A stretch of 64,000 nt of DNA. It comes from Rhizobium croatiense (GTDB taxonomy: Bacteria > Pseudomonadota > Alphaproteobacteria > Rhizobiales > Rhizobiaceae). Positions 57,205-64,000 of the stretch are shown here, in pieces (position 1 is the first letter of the stretch; each line of letters starts with the position of its first letter). Position numbers and translations under genes: made by a program. The notes under the pieces were generated by a model that saw only the letters and a program-made list of their open reading frames with translations, ran no database searches and was not told the origin of the DNA. Where the stretch lies: positions 124,001 through 188,000 of the forward strand of contig NZ_JAILYJ010000005.1 in assembly GCF_019793465.1 (NCBI RefSeq), in the 5' to 3' direction.

Positions 57205-57375
57205 TTAGCGAGTAACCTCACCGAAGGAGGCCGGGTCGATGCCGAGTTCCCTGAGGTCGCGGGCGCGCGGCCGGCGGCCGGCTTCGACAGCGGCGCTGAC
57301 CGCGTTTGCGGCGCCGAGCACGGCAAATGCACGGCCAAGGAAACCGGTGCGGATTGAACTGCGGATAGCGGACAT
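57205..57375 (-). CDS. DUF1127-like small protein
   Basis: A 56-residue protein: MSAIRSSIRTGFLGRAFAVL, then GAANAVSAAVEAGRRPRARDLRELGIDPASFGEVTR. The ending (R)DLxxLGIDPxxF is the DUF1127 / YjiS-like closing motif with an N-terminal helical part instead of the usual aromatic one. DUF1127 proteins act in RNA turnover and phosphate or C1 metabolism. A short gene with a clear terminator on its 3' side. Confidence 0.75.
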   Translation of the reverse strand: MSAIRSSIRTGFLGRAFAVLGAANAVSAAVEAGRRPRARDLRELGIDPASFGEVTR

Positions 57376-57464
57376 TGTGTTTTGCTCTCGTTCTATGATT
57401 GACCACCTGCAAATGGGGCCGCCCGTCCTCCAGGACAATGCACGTAAACTCATCTCAGCCATGC

Positions 57465-57502
57465 AAAAAGAAGAGGCCGGCGCATGTCTCCATGGCCGGC
57501 CT
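57465..57502 (-). terminator. Terminator of the tctCBA transcript
   Basis: Minus strand: AGGCCGGC-CATG-GAGA-CATG-GCCGGCCT type stem (57502-57474) then CTTCTTTTTGC. It lies 25 bases after the tctA stop. Confidence 0.8.
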
Positions 57503-57526
57503 TGAGGCAGGGGTAAGTTTGTCTTT

Positions 57527-59044
57527 TTAGTCTTCGTTTGCCGCCAGCTGCGCAAGCACCTGTCCCCGGCCGCGCAGCCGCAGGATCAGCGGGATGAGGA
57601 AGGCGGCCGCTGCAACTATGAGAAGGCCTGCCGCGATCGGTGACATCACAAGCGTCATGACGTCGCCCTGGCTGATCGCCAGTGCCCGGCGCAACTGCTG
57701 TTCGGCAAGCGGCCCGAGGATCAGGCCGACGACCGTCGGCGCAATCGGATAGCCGAAGAGCCGCATCACGTAGCCGAGCAGGCCGAAAGCCAGCAGCATG
57801 CCGAGTTCGAACACCGACGGATTGGCGCCGATCGTCCCGAGCGTCGCAAACAGCAGGATGCCCGCATAAAGCCACGGCTTCGGAATGGTCAGCAACCGCA
57901 CCCAGAGGCCGATCAGCGGCAGGTTCAAGACCAGGAGCATGGCGTTGGCGATGAGCAGGCTGGCGATCAGGCCCCAGACGAGCTGCGGGTTGGTGGCAAA
58001 CAGCAGTGGTCCGGGCTGCAGCCCGTATTGCTGGAAGCCGGCCAGCATGATCGCCGCCGTCGCCGTCGTCGGCAGGCCGAGCGTCAGCAGCGGCACCAGC
58101 GTGCCGGCCGCAGATGCGTTGTTCGCCGCCTCCGGGCCGGCCACGCCTTCAATGGCGCCATGGCCGAACTCCTCGGGGTTCTTCGCCAGCCGCTTTTCGG
58201 TCGCATAGGAGAGGAAGGTGCCGATTTCGGCGCCGCCCGCCGGCATCGCGCCGATCGGAAAGCCGATCAGCGTGCCGCGCAGCCAGGCCTTCCACGAACG
58301 CGCCCAGTCCTGCGCGTTCATCCAGAGCGAGCCTTTGACGGCTTCGACCTTATCCTCCATCCGGTTGCGCTGCGCGGCGATATAAAGCGTCTCGCCGATC
58401 GCGAACATCGCCACCGCGAGCGTCGTCACCTCGATGCCGTCAAGCAGGTCTGGTATGCCGAAGGAAAGCCGCGCCTGCCCCGTCTGCTGGTCGATGCCGA
58501 CCATGGCAAGGGCAAAGCCGATGAACAGCGAGGTCAGCCCGCGCAGCGCCGAATCGCCGAAAGCCGAGGAGACGGTGACGAAGGCGAGCACCATCAGCGC
58601 GAAATATTCGCGCGGCCCGAAGACCAGCGCCAGCTTGACGATATAGGGAGCGATGAAGGCGAGCCCGAGTGTGGCGAGCAAGCCGGCGACGAAGGAACCG
58701 ATCGCCGCTGTCGCCAGCGCCGGCCCGCCGCGCCCGGCGCGCGCCATCTTGTTGCCCTCGAGCGCGGTGACGATCGAGGCGCTTTCCCCCGGCGTGTTCA
58801 AGAGGATCGAGGTGGTCGAACCGCCATACATGCCGCCGTAATAGATGCCGGCGAACATGATCAGCGAACCGCCAGGGTCGAGCTTGTAGGTGGCGGGCAG
58901 CAGCAGCGCCACGGTGAGGGCGGGTCCGATGCCGGGCAGCACGCCGACGGCAGTGCCGAGCGTCACGCCGACCAGCGCATAAACCAGGTTCATCGGCTGC
59001 ATCGCAACCAGGATCCCCTGCCATAGGAATTCGAATGTGCTCAT
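57527..59044 (-). CDS. tctA: TctA, large membrane subunit of a tripartite tricarboxylate-type transporter
   Basis: A 505-residue inner-membrane protein with about twelve helices. The signature [24 protein letters not shown] and [42 protein letters not shown] are near residues 35-110, and a second GxxPGxG-type loop lies near 290 ([20 protein letters not shown]). ATG at 59044 ([12 protein letters not shown]). Works with TctB (membrane) and TctC (periplasmic binding). The ligand class of TTT systems includes citrate, terephthalate and other carboxylates. Confidence 0.95.
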   Translation of the reverse strand: MSTFEFLWQGILVAMQPMNLVYALVGVTLGTAVGVLPGIGPALTVALLLPATYKLDPGGSLIMFAGIYYGGMYGGSTTSILLNTPGESASIVTALEGNKMARAGRGGPALATAAIGSFVAGLLATLGLAFIAPYIVKLALVFGPREYFALMVLAFVTVSSAFGDSALRGLTSLFIGFALAMVGIDQQTGQARLSFGIPDLLDGIEVTTLAVAMFAIGETLYIAAQRNRMEDKVEAVKGSLWMNAQDWARSWKAWLRGTLIGFPIGAMPAGGAEIGTFLSYATEKRLAKNPEEFGHGAIEGVAGPEAANNASAAGTLVPLLTLGLPTTATAAIMLAGFQQYGLQPGPLLFATNPQLVWGLIASLLIANAMLLVLNLPLIGLWVRLLTIPKPWLYAGILLFATLGTIGANPSVFELGMLLAFGLLGYVMRLFGYPIAPTVVGLILGPLAEQQLRRALAISQGDVMTLVMSPIAAGLLIVAAAAFLIPLILRLRGRGQVLAQLAANED

Positions 59045-59129
59045 CTTGATATCCCAAGCGCGTTCCCGGCCGTGCGTTACGCGATCCGGCACTGCGCAAA
59101 AATAAAAAGTGCTGACAGCGCGCGCGCCG

Positions 59130-59618
59130 TCAGAAGAACAGGCGTTCGAGCGGGCCGGCCGGCAGCGTCAGCTGCAGCAGCTGCGAGAAGATCGCCCAGA
59201 CGACGAAGCTGAAGACGATGCCGAACGGCAGCGAGATCCAGAGCTTCCGTTTGCCGAAGCCGCGTGCCGTGAATGCAAACAGCAGACCGGTGGCGATCGA
59301 GAAGCCGGCAAGGCGCAGAAGCAGCATCTGTCCGACAAGACCGGCAATGATCCAGATAACGGGCGCCACTTCCTGCCGATCGCGTTCCGGAAACTCGCCG
59401 CGCCAAGCTTCGGCGACGGTCCAGATCCCAAGACAGAAGAGGCCGAAGGCCACCACTTGGGGCATCGTTGCCGGGCCGATGCGGTCATACTGCGCGATTG
59501 TTTTCAGATGCGATGCATCCCAGAACATCACGCCGGCGACAACAAAGAGGAAAGCGGCAATGATGAACGCCGCCCAATCAGGGCGGCGCGTGGTTGCCGA
59601 GGAGTTATCCCCGCTCAT
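59130..59618 (-). CDS. tctB: TctB, small membrane subunit of a tripartite tricarboxylate-type transporter
   Basis: A 162-residue protein with four hydrophobic helices: [85 protein letters not shown] and [26 protein letters not shown]. The RIGPAxMP motif in the second loop is the TctB hallmark. Start overlaps the tctC stop (ATGA), so it is coupled to it. Confidence 0.92.
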   Translation of the reverse strand: MSGDNSSATTRRPDWAAFIIAAFLFVVAGVMFWDASHLKTIAQYDRIGPATMPQVVAFGLFCLGIWTVAEAWRGEFPERDRQEVAPVIWIIAGLVGQMLLLRLAGFSIATGLLFAFTARGFGKRKLWISLPFGIVFSFVVWAIFSQLLQLTLPAGPLERLFF

Positions 59619-60556
59619 TGAACAAGTCCGATCTCTTTGAGAATGCCTTCGGTGGCAGCGACATCCTTTTCAAGCTGCGCTTTGAACGCGTCGCCGGACA
59701 GATAGGTGTCGGCCCAGCCCTTGGTCTTCAGAATTTCCTGCCAGGTGGCGGAGCCGTGCAGTTTCTCGAAATCGGAGGTGATGGCGGCGACCTGCTCTGC
59801 CGACAGACCGGGAGCAGCGGCTACCATACGCCAGTTCTGAATGCTGACATCGGTGCCGCTTTCCTTCAGCGTCGGAGCATCAACGCCGTCGATGCGCTTG
59901 TCGCTCGACACGGCAAGAAGACGCAGCGTGCCCGCTTTCACCTGCGATTCGAACTCGCTATAGCTCGAGACTCCGGCAGTGACCTGGCTGCCGAGAATGG
60001 CGGCAAGCGCCTCGCCGCCGCCGGAAAAGGCGACATAGTTGATTTTGGTCGGGTCGACTCGGGAGGCCTTGGCGATCAGACCGACGGTGATGTGGTCGGT
60101 GCCCCCGGCCGAACCGCCGCCCCAGGAAACGGCGCCCGGATCCTTCTTCAGCGCCGCGACCAGATCGGCCATGGTCTTGATATCGGACGCGGCGGGAACG
60201 ACGACGGCTTCGTATTCGCCGGTAAGCCGGGCGATCGGCGTAACGTCCTTGAGTGTCACCGGCGACTTGTTGGTCAGGATGGCGCCGACCATGACATAGC
60301 CGCCGACGATCAGCGAGTTGGGGTTACCGGCAGCCTGGCTGCTGAACTGCGCCAGCCCGATGGTGCCGCCGGCGCCGGGAACGTTCTGGACCTGCACGTT
60401 GCCGGAGATCTTCTCCTGCTGCAGCGCGGTCTGCAGCGAGCGGGCGGTCTGGTCCCAGCCGCCGCCGGGCGCGGCCGGCGCGATGATGGTATAGTCGGCA
60501 GCATAGGCCGGCAGCGCGATGGCGGCTGCGAGAATGGTTGCGATGAACGTATGCTT
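59615..60556 (-). CDS. tctC: TctC, periplasmic binding protein of a tripartite tricarboxylate-type transporter
   Basis: A 313-residue receptor (Bug-like TctC). Signal peptide from [22 protein letters not shown]. Ligand-binding landmarks: [22 protein letters not shown] (the GGGWD loop), [24 protein letters not shown] and [16 protein letters not shown]. The start is the GTG at 60556, preceded by GGAGGA and supported by VKHTFIA; a start at 60589 is less likely. Ligand is unknown but a carboxylate. Confidence 0.92.
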   Translation of the reverse strand, partial: KHTFIATILAAAIALPAYAADYTIIAPAAPGGGWDQTARSLQTALQQEKISGNVQVQNVPGAGGTIGLAQFSSQAAGNPNSLIVGGYVMVGAILTNKSPVTLKDVTPIARLTGEYEAVVVPAASDIKTMADLVAALKKDPGAVSWGGGSAGGTDHITVGLIAKASRVDPTKINYVAFSGGGEALAAILGSQVTAGVSSYSEFESQVKAGTLRLLAVSSDKRIDGVDAPTLKESGTDVSIQNWRMVAAAPGLSAEQVAAITSDFEKLHGSATWQEILKTKGWADTYLSGDAFKAQLEKDVAATEGILKEIGLVQ

Positions 60557-60814
60557 CACGATTTGTCCTCCGTCAGCGGCTGAGCGCACCGCCTGTTATT
60601 CTCCAGGGAATCGGGAGGGGTAGCCGGCCGGCGGACACAGTTGTCCAAATGACGGGCGGAATGCCTCCCAAGGCTTCAGTTCTCCGCCTCCACGGAGAAG
60701 AAGTAGCCAAAGCCACCACAACAAGCTGTCATCTAGCTGACATCGGCAAGATATCCAGGAGGAACGGACACTTTTTTGCCGTAATTGCCCGCGCAGCGGA
60801 TCCGCCGTGTTGCT

Positions 60815-62260
60815 TCAGCTGCTCACCGCTCCCGGCACCACATCCGTCGGGATCGGGCAGATGTAAGGCTTTCCGCCGGTCTTCTCCATCCATTCGGCCT
60901 TCGCCGCCTTCATCAGCTCCGGCGATTTCACCAGGGAAAGACCGGTCAGGGCGAGAGCCTTGGCTGCATGTGCCATGGCCTTATGCGCAGCCGGCGCCTT
61001 TCCTTGCGCAACGACCTGCCATGTATGCGGGTTGGTGCCGATGGCCCAGGCAGGAGCCCAGCATTGGGCCGTAGGGGTCACCCAGCTCACATCACCGACA
61101 TCGGTCGAGCCCGCCCGAAAGTGCGAATGGCCCTCGAAATGCCGCAGCCCGAGATGGAGCGGCATCGCGCCATCTATCTTGGCGGCGGAGAAGACGTCGC
61201 GCTCGATCCGATACAGCCTGATGCTGCTGGCGACGGCTTCGTCGGTAAACGTCTTCTGGATCCGACGCGCAAAGGCGATATCGGCTTCGTCGAAGGCGAC
61301 GGGGCCGAGCGCCATCATGTTTTCATGCATCGCCGTTTCCAGGGTAATATTCGGGAGAAGGTTCGTGGAAGCCGTATCGAAGACGATCTCCACGTCGGTC
61401 TCCGTCATCATCGCGGCGCCGCGCGCGACTTTTTCCACCCGCGCTGCGAGATTGAGAGCCTGTGGCATGTCCGGCGCCCTGATGAGGTAGAGCACCTCGG
61501 CCTGCGCCTGCACGACATTGGCAGCCCGTCCGCCGGCATCGGTGATGGCATAATGCACGCGACAGTCCTGTGGCATATGTTCGCGCAGGAAATTGACGCC
61601 GACATTCATAAGCTCCACGGCATCGAGTGCGGATCGGCCGAGATGCGCAGCATTGGAAGCGTGAGCCGCAACGCCCCTGAACCGGTAATAATATTCCAGC
61701 ACCGCGAGATTGTTTGTGGAGCGGACGCCGTTGAACGGTGCGGGATGCCATGTGAGAGCCGTGTCCACATCGTCGAACGCCCCCGCACGCACCATGAAGG
61801 TCTTGCCCGAGCCGCCCTCTTCGCCGGGGCAGCCATAGTAACGCACCGTCCCAGAAATGCCGTTATCCTTCAAATGGTTGGCTAGCGCGACGGCCGCCAT
61901 CAACGACCCGACACCCAGAAGATTGTGGCCGCAGCCATGTCCGGTCGCGCCTGCCGCAAGCGAACGCTGCTCGGCGATGCCCGCAATCTGGCTCATGCCC
62001 GCCAGTGCGTCGAATTCGCCGAGAAATGCAATGACCGGCTTGCCCGCGCCGGCTTCTGCGATGAAGGCGGTCTCCATGTCGGCAACGCCGCGACGGACGG
62101 AAAAGCCCTCGTCCTCAAGGGCCTTTGCCAGCAGAGCGGAAGAACTCTTCTCCTCGAATTTCAGTTCGGCAAGATCCCAAATCCTGTCGCTCAGCACCGC
62201 GCAGGCCGGCCGCATACGCTCGATCGCCGAAACGATCGCATCCACTGCTTCCTTGCTCAT
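60815..62260 (-). CDS. AbgB-like M20 amidohydrolase
   Basis: A 481-residue metal-dependent amidohydrolase of the AbgB (p-aminobenzoyl-glutamate hydrolase subunit) / AmhX type. Metal-ligand motifs: PVIAFLGEFDALAGMSQ near 75, TGHGCGHNLLGVGSLMAAVAL near 105, YYGCPGEEGGSGKTFMVR near 143 and WHPAPFN near 172; the dimerisation domain follows with GVAAHASNAAHLGRSALDAVELM. Closing GSTDVGDVSWVTPTAQCW supplies another ligand. Subunit AbgA is absent, so substrate is uncertain: aminoacyl-aromatic amides or similar. Start at 62260 (MSKEAVDAIV). Confidence 0.85.
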   Translation of the reverse strand: MSKEAVDAIVSAIERMRPACAVLSDRIWDLAELKFEEKSSSALLAKALEDEGFSVRRGVADMETAFIAEAGAGKPVIAFLGEFDALAGMSQIAGIAEQRSLAAGATGHGCGHNLLGVGSLMAAVALANHLKDNGISGTVRYYGCPGEEGGSGKTFMVRAGAFDDVDTALTWHPAPFNGVRSTNNLAVLEYYYRFRGVAAHASNAAHLGRSALDAVELMNVGVNFLREHMPQDCRVHYAITDAGGRAANVVQAQAEVLYLIRAPDMPQALNLAARVEKVARGAAMMTETDVEIVFDTASTNLLPNITLETAMHENMMALGPVAFDEADIAFARRIQKTFTDEAVASSIRLYRIERDVFSAAKIDGAMPLHLGLRHFEGHSHFRAGSTDVGDVSWVTPTAQCWAPAWAIGTNPHTWQVVAQGKAPAAHKAMAHAAKALALTGLSLVKSPELMKAAKAEWMEKTGGKPYICPIPTDVVPGAVSS

Positions 62261-62393
62261 CCCATACCCTTGCTTCTCCCGGCGGCCAGAAGGCCCCAGG
62301 CATGACATATCGGTCCGGCAGGCGCGCCTGCCGGTCCTGTTGTTTACCAATCTGAAGTGCCGCGGCGTCTGCGCCTCGGCGCCGCGAGATTCT

Positions 62394-63935
62394 TCAGTCG
62401 ACCGAGACCTCCCAGAGGCGGGCGTTCGACTGCCAGACCGGCTGGCCCTTCAACGTCTTCGTCGCACCCCACACGTCGACCATGTCGTAGAGGAAAATGC
62501 CCGGCGCCTCCTTCAGCATCAGCTCATGGAACGCGTCGAAGATCTTCTGCCGCTTGGCCGGATCGGCTTCGACATAAGCCGCTTTCATCAGTTCCACGGC
62601 CTTGGGATCGTCCCACATCAGTGAAGCATTCTTGTCCTTGTTGCCGACATAAAAACTGTACATCAGCGCAGGGTCGAGCCGCGGGGCGACCGATTGCGAA
62701 ATCACCTGATAGTTGCCGGACCGGCGGCGGTCGACTTGCGTTGCGTAATCGAGAACTTCGATCTGCACATTCAATCCGGCCTGCTGCATCATCGCCTGCG
62801 CCATAACCGCGGCGGGAAAGCTTGGAACATTGCCGCGCTTGTTGGCAATGATGGTGATCGGCTCGCCCTCGTAGCCTGCATCGGCCAATTCCTTCTTCGC
62901 CGCCTCGATGTCGTAGGGCAGCCTCTGCTTCTGGATATCGTCAAAATACACGGAATCCTGCGACACCATCGAGCCGTTCGCCTCGCCGGTTCCATTTGAG
63001 GCGGCGGCGACAAGCTCGCCGAGGTCGAGCGACATTGCCATCGCCCGCCGCACGCCGGGCTTGCTCAGCACCTTGTCGCGCGTCTGGATGTAGAACAGGT
63101 TCTTGCCGTTGTTGCGGGCGACGATCAGCTGCAGCTTATCGCTCGCCTTGATCTCCGGAATAAGGTCAGGCGATATCTCGGCGGTATCGAGGGCGCCGGA
63201 CTCCAGTCCTGCCTTGACGGTGGAAGCATCGGGAATGACCATGAACTTGATGCCGTCGGCCATAGGTCGTTTCGAGCCGACCATCCCGTCCGGCTTGCCG
63301 TCATTTTCGGGAGAGACGTAGTCGGTGAACTTGGCGAGGCGGATGTACTCGCCTTTTTTCCATTCGTCCCACATGAACGGACCGGTCCCGACCGGCTTGA
63401 CGAAACTGCCATCCGCAGCCACGGAATCGGAGGAAATGATGGCAGTGTAACCGCATTCCGGGCGCGACATCAGACCCAGAAAGACGGCCGAGGGCTTTTC
63501 GAGCGTGATCTGGACGGTCGATGCGTCAAGCGCCTTCACACCGGTCACGGGGGCGGCGCCGCCGGGCGCAAAATCGGAAAGGCACGTCCATTTCGTCTCG
63601 GGCTTGAGATAGCGGCTCCAGTTCCACACGACGTCGTCGGCGGTCAGCGGCTTGCCATTGTGGAATTTCACGTCGCCGCGAAGGCGGAATGTATAGCTAA
63701 GGCCATCGCCGGAAACGTCGACGCTCTCGGCGAGCAGCGGCTTGACCTCGCCGCTATTGTTATAGCCGACCAGGCCCTCGACGATGTGCAGGATAACACC
63801 GTCGGTATTGCCGTCACGATTGACCCCGGGATTGCTGCTGCGCAGATCCGAACTCTGAGCCACGACGATGTCGCGCGCATGCCCGAGACCTGCCATGCCG
63901 AGCAGCATCGTGCCGGCGAGAAGAATTTTCTTCAT
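62394..63935 (-). CDS. ABC-transporter substrate-binding protein, peptide/nickel (SBP_bac_5) type
   Basis: A 513-residue periplasmic receptor. Signal peptide MKKILLAGTMLLGMAGLGHARD. Family features: LRSSNPGVNRDGNTDGVILHIVEGLVGYNNSGEVKPLLAESVDVSGDGLSYTFRLRGDVKFHNGKPLTADDVVWNW (the classical DppA/OppA block with FHNGKPLTADDVV), PVGTGPFMWDEWKKGEYIRLAKF, KPGVRRAMAMSLD, and a normal C-terminus. No permease or ATPase gene is inside the window; they would be upstream (beyond 64000). Probably imports an oligopeptide-like or acylated amino-acid substrate. Confidence 0.92.
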   Translation of the reverse strand: MKKILLAGTMLLGMAGLGHARDIVVAQSSDLRSSNPGVNRDGNTDGVILHIVEGLVGYNNSGEVKPLLAESVDVSGDGLSYTFRLRGDVKFHNGKPLTADDVVWNWSRYLKPETKWTCLSDFAPGGAAPVTGVKALDASTVQITLEKPSAVFLGLMSRPECGYTAIISSDSVAADGSFVKPVGTGPFMWDEWKKGEYIRLAKFTDYVSPENDGKPDGMVGSKRPMADGIKFMVIPDASTVKAGLESGALDTAEISPDLIPEIKASDKLQLIVARNNGKNLFYIQTRDKVLSKPGVRRAMAMSLDLGELVAAASNGTGEANGSMVSQDSVYFDDIQKQRLPYDIEAAKKELADAGYEGEPITIIANKRGNVPSFPAAVMAQAMMQQAGLNVQIEVLDYATQVDRRRSGNYQVISQSVAPRLDPALMYSFYVGNKDKNASLMWDDPKAVELMKAAYVEADPAKRQKIFDAFHELMLKEAPGIFLYDMVDVWGATKTLKGQPVWQSNARLWEVSVD

Positions 63936-64000
63936 TGTTCTACCCTCTTTGTTTTGTCGATGATCAAGGTTGAAAATTGTCCCAGCAGGCGCGTGAGAGC

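Overview
The window is a stretch of alphaproteobacterial chromosome. It most likely comes from a Rhizobium of the R. etli / R. leguminosarum group. Evidence: a RopA-type porin, a Brucella Omp10-like lipoprotein, homospermidine synthase, GapR (DUF2312), DUF1036/DUF1244/DUF882/DUF459 proteins typical of Rhizobiales, CpdR, the cysteine-free form of ribosomal protein L36, rhizobial intergenic palindromes, and GC-rich codon use throughout. Species assignment is inference. Gene density is high; most of the window is core chromosome, with no prophage, CRISPR array, intact insertion sequence or large island.

Layout. 0-5 kb: 3' end of a TauE/SafE permease, a small ArsR regulator, two divergent YdcH/DUF465 proteins, purEK, rpmJ, a TPR protein and an alpha/beta hydrolase. 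5-14.4 kb: gamma-glutamyltranspeptidase, a PLP dehydratase, a LysR / tautomerase / DUF4865 cassette, a LysE exporter, the DUF1036-pyk operon, an N-formylglutamate amidohydrolase paralogue, DUF1244 and gapR. 14.5-24 kb: a DUF882 peptidase-like protein, a sigma-54 response regulator, an M3 peptidase, a pabB / class IV aminotransferase / YciI operon and homospermidine synthase. 24-36.3 kb: envelope genes (Omp10, 5'-nucleotidase with LysM, stomatin/NfeD pair, KdsD, beta-barrel protein, GalU, MltB, DUF459) plus hemH. 36.4-43 kb: gltD and gltB. 43.3-51 kb: threonine aldolase, LysR, SBF transporter, Hsp20 behind a ROSE-like RNA thermometer, lysophospholipase, HisN-like phosphatase, an sRNA candidate, a HutG-like amidohydrolase, CpdR and tRNA-Val. 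51-57.4 kb: a small patchwork around ropA with a truncated gene copy, rhizobial palindromes, a degenerate nuclease and small ORFs, then a DUF475 membrane protein. 57.5-64 kb: TctCBA, an AbgB-like amidohydrolase and a peptide-type binding protein.

Themes. Nucleotide and folate supply (purEK, pabB and partner), ammonium assimilation (gltBD), histidine / formylglutamate chemistry (two amidohydrolases, HisN) and envelope building (KdsD, GalU, MltB, porins) recur. The 57-64 kb block reads as one uptake-and-hydrolysis unit for an acyl- or aminoacyl-type substrate.

The most interesting non-coding signals are: (i) a plus-strand transcript candidate at about 49371-49450 with a promoter, three hairpins and two anti-Shine-Dalgarno CCUCC motifs, resembling rhizobial cuckoo-type sRNAs; (ii) a ROSE-like thermometer upstream of hsp20; (iii) a truncated paralogue fragment and tandem operator-like repeats around ropA; and (iv) an inverted pair of near-identical terminators at 14.4 kb. 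No wholly new multi-gene system is evident; the LysR-tautomerase-DUF4865 cassette and the tRNA-linked 93-residue protein are the least explained coding elements.
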